Shown: positions 9,288-18,517, numbered from the stretch's first letter. The stretch is DNA of 64,000 nt from AP-15 sp963772295 (GCA_963772295.1 CAVYWO010000016.1:225436-289435), one strand, 5' to 3'. A program made the numbers and translations. The notes: a model not told the origin generated them from the letters alone.

Positions 9288-10743
9288 ATGAACGATGGGC
9301 CCGCTTGCGCTTCTCAATTGTCGGCCAGCTTCTCGCCGCGCCGCCGCAGAAGGGCGGCCTGCGTTCGGCGCTCGCGGCGTTGGCGGCGCGCGAGTGGCGC
9401 CACCCGGCGACCGGCAAGCCGACACGCTTTGGCCTGTCGACGATTGAACGTTGGTACTACCGTACATTGCGAGAGCGGCAGGACCCCGTCGGCGCATTAC
9501 GCCGCAAGCGGCGCCGGGATGCCGGCCAGCAGGCCTCGATGGGCGCGGCGTTGCGCCAGGCGTTGCTGGCTCAGTACGCCACACACAAGAGTTGGAGTGC
9601 CCAGCTCCACTACGACAACCCCGGCCTGCGCCGGGGCAGGCTCTGGTGGCGCTGGCCGAGACGCGGCCCGAGGTTGGGCCAGTGCCATCCTATTCGACGG
9701 TCCGTCGCTACCTTCGGAGCCATGGCCTGGACAAGCGCCGCCGGCTGACTTCGCGGCAGACCGCCGGGGCGCTGGCGGCCGAGCTGCGGCTGAGCGAACG
9801 CGAGGTGCGCAGCTTCGAAGCCGAGTATGTCGGAACCCTGCTTCACTGGGATTTCCATCACTGCTCGCGCAAGGTGCTGACGGCGCGTGGTGAATGGCGC
9901 ACACCACTGCTGCTCGGCATCCTCGACGACCGCTCGCACCTGGCCTGCCATCTGCAATGGTATCTGGCGGAGACGGCAGAGAATGTCGCCCATGGCCTGG
10001 CGCAGGCATTCCAGAAGCGCGGCGTGCCGCGCGCCGCCATGAGTGACAACGGCGCGGCGATGACCGCGACCGAGATCACCGAAGGCCTCGCCCGGCTCGG
10101 CGTCCTCCACGAGACGACCCTGCCTTATTCTCCCTATCAAAACGCCAAGATCGAGGTGCTCTGGGCAAGCGTCGAGGGCAGGCTGATGGCGATGCTCGAA
10201 GGCGTCGCCGATCTCGCCCTGGGGCAGCTCAACGAGGCGACCCAGGCTTGGGCTGAGTACGAGTACAACCGCAGGGTCCATTCCGAGACCGGTCAGGCGC
10301 CGATCACCCGCTTCCTCGCCGGCCCGAATGTGATGCGGCCCTGCCCGGACAGCGCGGCACTGAAGCTCGCCTTCACCAGAAGCGATCGCCGGATGCTGCG
10401 CAAGAGCGACGGCACCATCGTCATCGAGGGGCGCCGCTTCGAGGTGCCCAACCGCTACCGGCATCTCCCCAGCCTGGAGGTGCGGTTCGCCAGCTGGGAC
10501 CTGAGCCAGGTCCATCTCGTCGACGACCACACCGGCGCCGCGCTCTGCCGGTTGTTCCCCCAGGACAAGGCCAACAACGCCAGCGGCCTGCGCCGGGCGC
10601 TGGAGCCGATCGCCACCGCGCCCGTCGCCGTCGGACCGGCGGCAGGTCTGCCGCCATTGCTCGCCAGGCTGATGCAAGCCCGCGCGGCCACCGGCCTGGC
10701 CCCGGCCTATCTCGTCAAAGATGACGTAGGAGAAGAACCGTGA
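9288..10743 (+). pseudogene. DDE (integrase-core) transposase, broken by a 23-bp REP-like insertion
   Basis: The N-terminal part (from about 9305) reads in one frame up to HYDN at 9619. The remainder reads in another frame from 9643 (LVALAETRPEVG) to the stop at 10743. Removing 9620-9642 restores one frame exactly. The catalytic core is recognisable: first Asp in LLHWDFHH, second in AMSDNGAAM, Glu in QNAKIEVLWASVE. A beta-barrel Mu-type C-terminal domain follows. The very N-terminus also seems shifted: ATG 9288 is out of frame with the body. The protein belongs to the rve/integrase-core superfamily. It is nonfunctional as read. Confidence 0.8.
9620..9642 (-). repeat. REP-like palindromic insertion, copy 1
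   Basis: A 23-base hairpin sequence, on the minus strand AGCCTGCCCCGGCGCAGGCC followed by GGG, sits inside the transposase gene and causes its frameshift. It matches the element at 27151-27175 with one mismatch. Confidence 0.7.
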
Positions 10744-11577
10744 CCAGCAAGCTGCTGGCTCTCTACGGCCTCAAGTGGAACCCCTTCGCCCCCGGCTGTG
10801 CCGGTCGAGGCGCTCCATGTCAGCCCGCGCATCGACAGCTTCTGCCGGCGCGTCCTGCAGCTTGCCGCCGAGGGCGGATTCGCCCTCCTCACCGGGGCAC
10901 CCGGCACCGGCAAGTCGGCGGCCTTGCGCATCCTGGCCGAGCACCTCGCCGGCCAGCGCGACCTGAAGGTCGGCATGATCAGCCGGCCGCAAGCCAACAT
11001 CGCCGACTTCTACCGCGAGATGGGCGACCTCTTCGCCGTCCAGCTCCGGCCCCACAACCGCTGGAGCGGCTCCAAGGTTCTGCGCCAATGCTGGCAGACC
11101 CATATCGACAGCGCGCTGGCCCGGCCGGTGCTGATCGTCGACGAGGCCCAGGAGATGCGCTCGGCCGTCCTCTGCGAGCTGCGCCTGCTGACCTCCGCCC
11201 GGCTCGACTCCCACATCCTGCTGACCGTCGTGCTGGCCGGCGACGGTCGCCTCGCCGATCACATCCGCTCCGAGGAGCTCCTGCCGCTCGACAGCCGCAT
11301 CCGCGTCCGTCTGCCGATCGAGCGCGCCACCCCCGATCTCCTGCAGGCCTGTCTGAAACACGCCTTGCAGCAGGCCGGGGCGCCGACCCTGATGAGCGCG
11401 GCGGTGATCGCCACCTTGGCCGACCATGCCCAGGGCAACATGCGCGCCCTCATGATCATGGCCGACGAGTTGCTCGCCGCGGCCGCCGAACGCGAGGCCC
11501 GGCAGATCGACGAGACGCTGTTCTTCGATCTCTATGCCGCCACCCAGATCAAGGCGGCCGGTGCAAAGCGCCGATGA
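10740..11577 (+). pseudogene. ExeA/TniB-like AAA ATPase, one frameshift near the N-terminus
   Basis: Starts with GTG overlapping the transposase stop; the first 19 residues (MTSKLLALYGLKWNPFAP) are typical of ExeA-like transposition ATPases. The frame then slips by one base near 10793, and the body reads from PVEALHVSPRIDSF to the stop at 11577. Walker A is TGAPGTGKSAAL, Walker B is VLIVDEAQEM, followed by a sensor and helical lid. Such ATPases choose the target and activate the DDE transposase. If the indel is a sequencing error the gene is otherwise complete (about 277 residues). An internal Met (10798) could also start a shortened protein. Confidence 0.75.
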
Positions 11578-12524
11578 CGCCGCTTCCCGTCCAGCTCGCC
11601 CATCGCCTCCTCGATCGCCCCGAGGAGCAGCGCTGGCTGGTCACCGGGCTGTGGTCCGAGGAGGCGGTCGGCATCATCGGTGGCGAGCCGAAGTGCTGCA
11701 AATCCTTCCTCGCCCTCGACCTCGCCGTCTCGGTCGCCGCCGGCACGCCTTGTCTGCGCCGCTTCGCCGTGCCCAAGCCAGGCCGCGTCCTGCTCTACGC
11801 CGCCGAGGACGCGCTGCACATCGTGCGCCGCCAACTCGACGGCATCTGCGCCGCTGCCGGCCTCGACCTGGCCGATCTCGACGTCCAGGTGATCACTGCG
11901 CCCAGCCTGCGCCTCGATCTCGCCGCCGACCGGGCCAGCCTCGAGGAGACCATCGCCCGGCTGGCACCGAGGCTCCTGGTCCTCGACCCTTTCGTTCGCC
12001 TGCATCGTATCGACGAGAATATCAGCGGCGAAGTTGCGCCGCTGCTCGCCTATTTGCGCGAGCTGCAGCGCCGCCATGGTGTCGCCGTCATCCTCGTCCA
12101 TCACGCCAGGAAGGGCGCCGGCAACATGCGGGCCGGCCAAGCCCTGCGCGGCTCATCCGAGTTCCATGCCTGGGGCGATTCCAACCTCTACCTTCGCCGT
12201 GACGGCGATGACCGCATCATGCTGACCGTCGAGCATCGGGCGGCACCGTCCATACCCGGCATCACACTCGAACTCGTCGAACGCGCCAATGCCCTCGCTC
12301 TCGAGGTCGTCGAACGTCGTGCCCGGCCGACGCCCGCAACAGAGCAGCGTTCCGTCGACGACCGGATCACCGCCGCCTTGGCCGAGGCAGACCAGCCGCA
12401 GCCCTTCTCGAACCTCCGCGCCGTCTGCCGCCTCCGTACCGCGACCCTCTACGAGCGCTTGGCCGCCATGACCACCGCCGGCCGCATCGTCAAATCCGTC
12501 GATGGCTATCGGCTCGCCGGCTGA
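11574..12524 (+). CDS. RepA-like AAA ATPase (AAA_25/RecA fold), transposon-borne
   Basis: 316 residues, start codon in an ATGA overlap with the upstream ATPase. Walker A region GGEPKCCKSFLALDLA near residue 40, Walker B-like LLVLDPFVRLHR near residue 140, and the HHARKG motif typical of plasmid RepA-like hexameric helicases. The C-terminal 70 residues look like a winged helix (LRAVCRLRTATLYERLAAM). Likely assists DNA remodelling or replication of the element; the exact role is inferred. Intact. Confidence 0.8.
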   Translation: MTPLPVQLAHRLLDRPEEQRWLVTGLWSEEAVGIIGGEPKCCKSFLALDLAVSVAAGTPCLRRFAVPKPGRVLLYAAEDALHIVRRQLDGICAAAGLDLADLDVQVITAPSLRLDLAADRASLEETIARLAPRLLVLDPFVRLHRIDENISGEVAPLLAYLRELQRRHGVAVILVHHARKGAGNMRAGQALRGSSEFHAWGDSNLYLRRDGDDRIMLTVEHRAAPSIPGITLELVERANALALEVVERRARPTPATEQRSVDDRITAALAEADQPQPFSNLRAVCRLRTATLYERLAAMTTAGRIVKSVDGYRLAG

Positions 12525-12741
12525 TCCCGCACTTCCGCTTCCCGCTTCCCACACCCCCTACAGTGCTCGGGAAGCGGAAGCGGCAAGTCCATCAAAAAGC
12601 CGGCTCACAGGCCCATCGAAAAGTGTGATCCTGCTCACGGGCATACTTTAGCCTAGCTTGAACATCGAGCGTTTCCATCTTGGCATCCTATGTTGACCCC
12701 CGAAGTTGGGTCGCCGGGGCTGACCGGATCACTGTACCTTA

Positions 12742-12942
12742 TCACCGTCGCTTGGCGCTCGGCCCAATGCTGGCCGCCAGCGGTGGCGGAGGCGCGGGCC
12801 GGGGTCCGGGCGGTTCGAGCTTCGCCAGGATCGCCTTCAGGGGCGCCAGACGCGGCGATAGCGGGTAGCGGGCATTTTCGATCGTGCTCCGGAGAAACCC
12901 GGCGAGCGCGTGCTTCTCGTCGTCGGTAAGGTCGAGCGTCAT
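12742..12942 (-). CDS. Small conserved hypothetical protein of alphaproteobacteria
   Basis: 66 residues beginning MTLDLTDDEKHALAGFLRST, then RYPLSPRLAPLKAILAKLEP and a proline-rich tail. This short family is very common in Rhizobiales and Rhodospirillales genomes, often near mobile DNA. Function unknown. Divergently oriented to the gene starting at 12965 with only 22 bases between, so their promoters must overlap each other's coding sequence. Confidence 0.7.
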   Translation of the reverse strand: MTLDLTDDEKHALAGFLRSTIENARYPLSPRLAPLKAILAKLEPPGPRPAPPPPLAASIGPSAKRR

Positions 12943-12964
12943 GATCGCGTGATATAGTCCTGCC

Positions 12965-13192
12965 GTGCTCCGCCGTCTCTGCGCCGAATTCCTCGACCGG
13001 GCCGACTACGTGTTCACGCTGGCGCGGCTGACCGTCCTCGATTGGCTCGCCGGGCCGCCACCTGAAACCCCGACCGACCGGGCCATCCGGGAGGAGGGCG
13101 AGCCGATACGCAGAGCGTTCCCTCAAATTGATTTCGACCATCCGGGGCCGCGAAGTTCCCGGTCCGAGGGCGGCCCAGGCCCACACAGATGA
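12965..13192 (+). CDS. Small conserved hypothetical protein
   Basis: 75 residues from a GTG at 12965. Helical N-terminus (LRRLCAEFLDRADYVFTLAR) with LDWLAGPPPETPTDRA and an acidic middle. The pattern is familiar from alphaproteobacterial phage or plasmid islands, without known function. Its stop overlaps the next start (ATGA), indicating translational coupling to the secreted protein at 13189. Confidence 0.6.
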   Translation: MLRRLCAEFLDRADYVFTLARLTVLDWLAGPPPETPTDRAIREEGEPIRRAFPQIDFDHPGPRSSRSEGGPGPHR

Positions 13193-13854
13193 TCCGCGGC
13201 GCGCTGGCCTTGGTCCTCAGTCTCCTCCCGATCGCCGCTGTTGCGCAGCATCCGGCGGCCGAGTTTCCGAGCGAGCAAGAGGCTCAGCGGCATTGCCCGA
13301 GCGATACGGTGGTTTGGCTCAACCGGCCGAACGGGATCTATCATTTCAAAGGCGAGCGCTGGTATGGGAGGACCCGGAGCGGCGCGTATGTCTGCGAGAA
13401 GGAAGCCGACCAAACCGGCGACCGCGCCACTCGAAACGGCCAGGTTCGGGAGTTCGCCGGTGCGGCAGCGTCGATGCCTGATCCTCAACTAACGCCCGGT
13501 GCGGTTGCCGACACGGACCCCGCGATCATATGCGCGCCTGGATATTCCCGTTCGCACCGGGTGTGGCAGGACAAGGCGGGCACCCTCGCCAAATATAGCA
13601 TCCCGCCCGCCGACGCGGGTCAGTACGAGGACGACGATCGCGTGCCGGTATGCCTTGGCGGCAACAATGGCTCGGCGCTCAACCACTGGCCGGAGCCGTG
13701 GGATCAAGCGGAGCGGAAAGACGAGCTGGAGCGCCGCATGTGCAGCGCTGTCTGCGCAGGCGAGATCACGCTTCCGGCCGCGCAGGCGATCTTCCTCGGC
13801 GATTGGCGCAATGCATTGCATGGCGAAGCTGGGCGCGGTTCTCGTGATCGGTAG
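13189..13854 (+). CDS. Secreted HNH-like hypothetical protein
   Basis: 221 residues. An N-terminal signal peptide (RGALALVLSLLPIAAVAQ) is followed by a region with CPSDTVVWLN and GERWYGRTRSGAYVC. The C-terminal half has the pattern VPVCLGGNNGSALNHWPEPW, then KDELERRMCSAVCAGEITLPAAQ, resembling the degenerate HNH fold of small exported alphaproteobacterial proteins in which the first His is often changed. A nuclease role is possible but unproven; here the usual DH pair is missing. Coupled to the 12965 gene. Confidence 0.65.
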   Translation: MIRGALALVLSLLPIAAVAQHPAAEFPSEQEAQRHCPSDTVVWLNRPNGIYHFKGERWYGRTRSGAYVCEKEADQTGDRATRNGQVREFAGAAASMPDPQLTPGAVADTDPAIICAPGYSRSHRVWQDKAGTLAKYSIPPADAGQYEDDDRVPVCLGGNNGSALNHWPEPWDQAERKDELERRMCSAVCAGEITLPAAQAIFLGDWRNALHGEAGRGSRDR

Positions 13855-13922
13855 CGCGTGATTTGTCACCATCGGCCACGCTTTGGTAAAACCGTCTTGA
13901 CATCGAGCACCCAAAATTTGGT

Positions 13923-16748
13923 TTATTGGTGCTTAATTTGCCCTAGCTCTTGCTGGTTAAGTTGGCCTGCAACATCGCCATCTGTGGGACTTGGACTTGC
14001 GGATACGCCCTGTCCCATAGGTGAGGCCTGAACTTGCGGAACAGGGACAGGCGTAGCTGTGTAAGCGTTCCACCCACGGCGGTAATCCGCGTCGGTCCTC
14101 CTGCGGATGTCCTCGGGGGTCAGCCGTGCCTTCGCGGTCCCACAGCCCAATGTGAACTCTTGGTTCATGCCAGAAACGGGGCCACTACACGTGCCTGGAT
14201 TGCGCAGACTACGATGGCTTGCCCACCAGTCAGCACCGCGACGAAAGTCACCGCCCAGAGTCGCAAACCACTGCTCCAATCCCGCGCGATCAGCAAGTCC
14301 CTGGTCGAAGGAAGATGCGGCCGGTGCCGGTGGGGGTGCGGCTGGTGCCGCGGCCGGGCTAATGATCCGGTCTAGCCACGCGCTGATCGGTATTACCCGC
14401 ATGTCATCCGATCTGTGCGGATTTACCACCCACGCGTAGCCGTCGGCAGGACGCCACTGCCCCTCTATCGGTGCGGCGACCACATGAGGGTAGCGGCGTG
14501 AGACGGCGCCCAGTGTCCATCTAACCGATTTGTCGACGAGCTTGTTTGTCCAATCATACCCGCCTTCTGGCTCCCATTTGCCCTCAGTTTCGGAAGCGAT
14601 CACATGCTGGTTCGTTCTCGACGCCTTTCCAGGCGCCCATCGGACCGTCGAGTGAAAGGGGTTTGACCAGTCGTATCCGTCTTCCGGTCGCCGCTGTCCT
14701 ACTGGATCGATCTCGACATGCGGGGGCAACGTGGATCGAGCAGGAAGTGAAGGCGTTGCTGCGTACGGCGAGGTTGGTGCTGGCGCGTTACTCAGGTACG
14801 ACGCAATTATCAAACCGCCGAAGGCGAGAACACCGATAAGACCGATGAACCGCTTGCCAGGTGCTATTGAGATCAGCGAAGCAGCATGCGAATCCGCCCT
14901 TGCTTGGGCGAAATCGGCCGCCGCCTGCTCCGCTTGGGCCAGGACGGTTCGCCGCCGCGTCAGAGTGTGATGGCTGATTACGGCGAGCTTCGACAGGCCC
15001 TCATTTAGCTTTCGTTCAACGTCGGTCCTCTCCGATAGGATCTGCTGCTCGACCGCGTTCTTAGCAGCCTGATCCACCGCCTTGTTGGGGTCGAAACGAA
15101 AACTCCTTTCTTGTTGGTCACGCCAGCTTTTCAGATTGCTCAGCGCAGAGGGACCGAATCCTGGCACCGCCAGGACCCGCTGGTCTGTTATATCGGCCGC
15201 AGTTTCGATACCGTATGATTGGAGCGTCGCCTTCCGGGCATCACCAATACCTCTGAGGCGAGCATGTGAAATGCGGCAAGATTCCAAATGGGCATGGAGT
15301 TGTAGTCGATATTTATTTGCCTCCAACTGTTGCAGGGCTTGAAGGCGTTTCTGCGGCAATGTTTCGTATTGGCTACGTAGACCCTGCAACTGCGTTAACT
15401 GTTCATCGAAATTATTGCCGCTTGCGTAACCGGTCCAGTTGGTCTGGAGATTTTGCCAGCGGGCGCGAGCATCCGCCTCTTTCTTCCCGATATCTTTCGT
15501 CAGCGTATGAATGCGGCTAGTGCCCCCAACGAGAGCAAAAAGCCCGGAGGCAAACCTTGCGCCCCAACTGGCCTGTTGGAGTTCCAGCGCCGCTGGAGAC
15601 AAACTTACGGTACGACCGTCGATCCGCGGTAGCGCAGCAGGTGGACCAGGATTAGGGACCGAAGTGACTCTGCCCCAGAAGTCTGCGATGGTGAAATTAG
15701 TATAGGACGCGCGGACCAGCGTGACCGTGAATAGCAGCACGCCGGTCTCGGCCTCTATGTCACACCAGGGACACTTCGCAAGGGTATCCACGAATTGGTG
15801 CGCTGGATTGAGGGAGCACTTTCTCAGATGCGCTTCGAGATCCTGGAGAGCCGCTACCCATTCGCGAGCAGTCGGTCGCCCATTCGGCTGTGAACCCTGC
15901 CGGGAGAATGCTCTTTCAAACAGGAGGGCCACATCCGGGGTGACCCCGTCCAATCCGAGACTTGCTGGAGGAGGCTGCATCCGCACGGCGGCGGCGTTCG
16001 AACCATAGGCGAACCGATATTCGCTGATAGCCCGTTCCATTGGCATTTCCCCCGTCCCGAGAAATCGGCCAGAGAACGGATGACGTGCCATGAACAGCAT
16101 TTGGAAGATGATGACAGCGAGGCCGAAGTTGTCGTGATTGGTTGTTCTAATTATTCCTTTATAGCTACGGACATTTTGAAGCTCAGGTGGCTGATGTGTC
16201 GGCGTTCCGACCTCGCAGAACCACCGCGAGCCATTGATCGTAATCTGGTAAGAGTCGCAGTCTATCAGCCGCACCCTGGCCTGCTCGCCTACGAGTAGAT
16301 TCCCATGATTTACGTCGCCGATGACGTGACCGCTTTCGTGGATAACGACAAACGCTCTGGCTGCATTGGCAGCGCTTCGGATTAGGAACTGCCAAGTCGC
16401 CCTCGGAAATTCTTGCTGACGAAGTTTAGGGCTATAGAGGCTGAACGCCTGCTTGTGCCGCGTGATCTTCGGCATTTTGAAGCCGGCAACGGTTCCACTT
16501 CCTGACCCGAGACGAATTGGCTCGATCGGCCATGCTGTCAGCTCCAGCAGCCGTTCATTAGCCGCTTTAGTCATACCGATGATCTTCGCGACTTTCTGTG
16601 GGTCGAGAGTTTTGTGATAAACCTTAACGACCTGGTCGGAGAGATCAGCAAGCTCGAAGACCCTACCCTCGCCACCGAAGCCAAGCTGCGGGCCGAGCTG
16701 GAGCGAGCGTCCGGCCGAATCAAACAGTGCCGGCGGTCTGGTCTGCAT
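13923..16748 (-). CDS. Protein kinase-like protein with helix-hairpin-helix domain and one membrane segment (TerY-P triad kinase)
   Basis: 941 residues. Kinase domain at about 15-310: glycine loop LGFGGEGRVFE, lysine in VVKVYHK, catalytic loop HVIGDVNHGNLLV, metal-binding RLIDCDSYQI. A Cys pair follows (CPWCDIE), then a long coiled coil, two HhH motifs (LRGIGDARKATLQSYGI and LAVPGFGPSALSNL), a transmembrane helix (FIGLIGVLAFGGLIIASYL) and a C-terminal tail with three DGYxW repeats. This matches the kinase of the TerY-P triads described computationally by Aravind and colleagues. Its start overlaps the PP2C gene by 29 bases, so expression is coupled. Probably senses or relays stress, or defends against phage; not proven. 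Confidence 0.85.
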   Translation of the reverse strand: MQTRPPALFDSAGRSLQLGPQLGFGGEGRVFELADLSDQVVKVYHKTLDPQKVAKIIGMTKAANERLLELTAWPIEPIRLGSGSGTVAGFKMPKITRHKQAFSLYSPKLRQQEFPRATWQFLIRSAANAARAFVVIHESGHVIGDVNHGNLLVGEQARVRLIDCDSYQITINGSRWFCEVGTPTHQPPELQNVRSYKGIIRTTNHDNFGLAVIIFQMLFMARHPFSGRFLGTGEMPMERAISEYRFAYGSNAAAVRMQPPPASLGLDGVTPDVALLFERAFSRQGSQPNGRPTAREWVAALQDLEAHLRKCSLNPAHQFVDTLAKCPWCDIEAETGVLLFTVTLVRASYTNFTIADFWGRVTSVPNPGPPAALPRIDGRTVSLSPAALELQQASWGARFASGLFALVGGTSRIHTLTKDIGKKEADARARWQNLQTNWTGYASGNNFDEQLTQLQGLRSQYETLPQKRLQALQQLEANKYRLQLHAHLESCRISHARLRGIGDARKATLQSYGIETAADITDQRVLAVPGFGPSALSNLKSWRDQQERSFRFDPNKAVDQAAKNAVEQQILSERTDVERKLNEGLSKLAVISHHTLTRRRTVLAQAEQAAADFAQARADSHAASLISIAPGKRFIGLIGVLAFGGLIIASYLSNAPAPTSPYAATPSLPARSTLPPHVEIDPVGQRRPEDGYDWSNPFHSTVRWAPGKASRTNQHVIASETEGKWEPEGGYDWTNKLVDKSVRWTLGAVSRRYPHVVAAPIEGQWRPADGYAWVVNPHRSDDMRVIPISAWLDRIISPAAAPAAPPPAPAASSFDQGLADRAGLEQWFATLGGDFRRGADWWASHRSLRNPGTCSGPVSGMNQEFTLGCGTAKARLTPEDIRRRTDADYRRGWNAYTATPVPVPQVQASPMGQGVSASPSPTDGDVAGQLNQQELGQIKHQ

Positions 16749-17565
16749 CGACAGCAGCCGTTTCTTCGGCCGGAGTCGTACGGCGCGAGGCGAGTATCAA
16801 CGTCTTATCGTCGTCCGTGCGATCGTTGATTTGCTTCGAGCCCAAATAGCGATCCAGCACAGGAGAAGCGGGTACCTCCGTGTCTACCGGGATTGGATTT
16901 GTCTTAGCAAGCCAGCCAAACAGCGTCCGAAAGAACGGCGGATTAGCTATTTTTTTTGCGAGATCTAAAACAAGTCGCTCGATTCCATCAGTAAATATGG
17001 CCATTTCATCGATACACCGGTCCTCTATTTCGAACTGCAATACATCGAGAGCATCATCCTGGGTGATAAAGTTCGTCTGGTTAGCAAACTCTCCGTGTTG
17101 GGGCCAAAAAACCCACCCGTAGTCGTTTGGCTCAGCGCGGTTCGAGACTACGATTGCCCCATCTCCGATTTGGAAGAATGCGGCTCGATCCTCGCTGATA
17201 ATCGCAGCAAGGACTGTGCAGGCGAACTCTCGTGGACTCAGATCATCAGCATCCGCCCGATCCTTTATTTCCCCACGAAGGCGAGACAGCCAATCTTGGA
17301 CGAACTCCTTCGTGATCGCGACCAAACCCGAGCGTCTAGCAGTGTCACCGAACTCCCGCATGAACCAGGCGACTGTCACGTTTGCGCCATCAAGCGATCG
17401 GGACGCACTGCCGGCACCGTCACACGCGACGGCGAGTAGGATTTGCCTTCCGGCCGGGTCAAAGATGATCCGGCATCCTCCCGCGTCTTGGCATGGCAGC
17501 CCGGTCTTCTCGTGCGAGGTCCCGATAACTGAGTTGTAGGCTACCCGCCACTCAACATCAGACAC
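16720..17565 (-). CDS. PP2C-family serine/threonine phosphatase (TerY-P triad)
   Basis: 281 residues from a GTG at 17565, overlapping the vWA gene's stop. The frame remains open upstream, but the GTG in the overlap is the natural start. PP2C signatures: QDAGGC and AVACDGAGSASRSLDGA (metal-binding Asp), FFQIGDGAIVV, AIFTDGIERL, and a terminal DDDKTLILA. The expected role is to dephosphorylate substrates of the kinase encoded immediately downstream. No membrane segment or signal peptide. Confidence 0.85.
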   Translation of the reverse strand: MSDVEWRVAYNSVIGTSHEKTGLPCQDAGGCRIIFDPAGRQILLAVACDGAGSASRSLDGANVTVAWFMREFGDTARRSGLVAITKEFVQDWLSRLRGEIKDRADADDLSPREFACTVLAAIISEDRAAFFQIGDGAIVVSNRAEPNDYGWVFWPQHGEFANQTNFITQDDALDVLQFEIEDRCIDEMAIFTDGIERLVLDLAKKIANPPFFRTLFGWLAKTNPIPVDTEVPASPVLDRYLGSKQINDRTDDDKTLILASRRTTPAEETAAVDADQTAGTV

Positions 17566-18235
17566 TTGCCCAACCCGATGGACCGGTAGGCGGTGGAAGC
17601 AGGACCTGTGTTCCGGGTGTTGACCTGGACACCCCGCCAAGTGAACTGGAAAGCCAACGAAACAGATCCCGGAACCGCAGCTCCTTGAGCCTCAACGGCT
17701 CACGGCGGCTGATCTGGGCCAGAATCTGCATGTTTGCGCCCTCGACGCCAACAGCGAAGAAGGAGAAGCCTTTCCTTTCGTCATTGTCGCCCGCATGGAC
17801 GAGAGAGGCAGCGTGCCCCCAGCTGTCCGTAGGAGCGCCATCGGTTATCAGAAAAACCCACGGCCGATAGTAGGTTATACCGCTGTGCCGGTAGACCTGT
17901 TTTCGTGCATCAAGCATGTTCAAGCCCTGCTCGATCGCGGCCCCCATAGGGGTATCGCCGCTCGCCTGGAGATGTGGAGGCGTCCAGGTGTCCGGCCCTT
18001 GGAAATCACTATGCACGCGGACCGGCCCGAACGCGACGACTGCGATCTCGACCCGCTGCACGGCCATCGCATCGGCCATGAGTTCGTCCTTGAGGGTCAC
18101 TAGCCCGGCGTTCAGTTCCGCGACCGGTTGGCCGTGCATTGAGCCGGAAGTGTCTAGGAGCAGCAAGCAAGCGCAGCCCGGCTCGGGATTGCTGACCAGT
18201 TCGGGATGCTCGAAAGGGATCTGATCGTCACTCAT
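17558..18235 (-). CDS. von Willebrand A domain protein (TerY-like)
   Basis: 225 residues. The vWA fold has a complete MIDAS: DTSGSM near residue 29, the Thr in SGDTPMGAAIEQG near 92, and Asp in FLITDGAPTD near 130. Similar TerY proteins sit next to PP2C phosphatases and kinases in tellurite-resistance-associated and phage-defence-like islands. Likely a metal-dependent adaptor recognised by the phosphorylation pair. First of the three overlapping triad genes and 27 bases after the DUF4236 gene. Confidence 0.85.
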   Translation of the reverse strand: MSDDQIPFEHPELVSNPEPGCACLLLLDTSGSMHGQPVAELNAGLVTLKDELMADAMAVQRVEIAVVAFGPVRVHSDFQGPDTWTPPHLQASGDTPMGAAIEQGLNMLDARKQVYRHSGITYYRPWVFLITDGAPTDSWGHAASLVHAGDNDERKGFSFFAVGVEGANMQILAQISRREPLRLKELRFRDLFRWLSSSLGGVSRSTPGTQVLLPPPTGPSGWASV

Positions 18236-18262
18236 GTTCTAACTCGTCTCCGTTCTACGCAG

Positions 18263-18517
18263 CTAGGCGAGCTGCAAGAGCACGCCACACAGGACAATAA
18301 TTACAATTGCTAGCACGAGAAATCCGCCGGGTCTTCCGCGCTGAAAATTAGTATAGTAGAGACCAGTTCCAGGAAGACCCACAGTAGTCCGCGTTCCCCT
18401 TGGTCCCACCGTGATATGGGAACCGCGTCGGCCGAAGCTTACACTCATATTTGTCTTATTCACGTTCAGCGAAATTCCTGGCATAACTCGAATTCGGCGC
18501 TGAAACCGTAAGGGCAT
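18263..18517 (-). CDS. DUF4236 protein with C-terminal membrane helix
   Basis: 84 residues from the ATG at 18517 (MPLRFQRRIRVMPGISLNV), the normal beginning of DUF4236. The frame is open further up, but that part is not family-like. The domain continues with GRRGSHITVGPRGTRTTVGL, then PGTGLYY, followed by a single hydrophobic helix (FLVLAIVIIVLCGVLLQLA). It directly precedes the vWA gene and is probably the first gene of the operon, suggesting a membrane component of the TerY-P system. Confidence 0.75.
   Translation of the reverse strand: MPLRFQRRIRVMPGISLNVNKTNMSVSFGRRGSHITVGPRGTRTTVGLPGTGLYYTNFQRGRPGGFLVLAIVIIVLCGVLLQLA

Larger units (their letters stand above)
9288..12524 (+). mobile_element. 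Three-gene transposon: DDE transposase, ExeA-like ATPase, RepA-like ATPase
   Basis: Three consecutive plus-strand genes with overlapping ends (transposase stop / ATPase start, then ATGA overlap). The pairing of a DDE integrase-like transposase with an AAA target-selection ATPase recalls the Tn7/Mu/Tn552 type, and the third gene is a RecA/RepA-fold ATPase. Coordinates are the gene span only, since the element ends were not found. The first two genes each carry frameshifts, so the element is likely immobile. Confidence 0.6.

Noticed and set aside
10740..12524. A single 594-residue fusion across the two transposon ATPases
   Set aside because: The middle part is an out-of-frame reading of the ExeA-like ATPase, and the Walker motifs lie in the other frame. 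It is two genes with a frameshift in the first.
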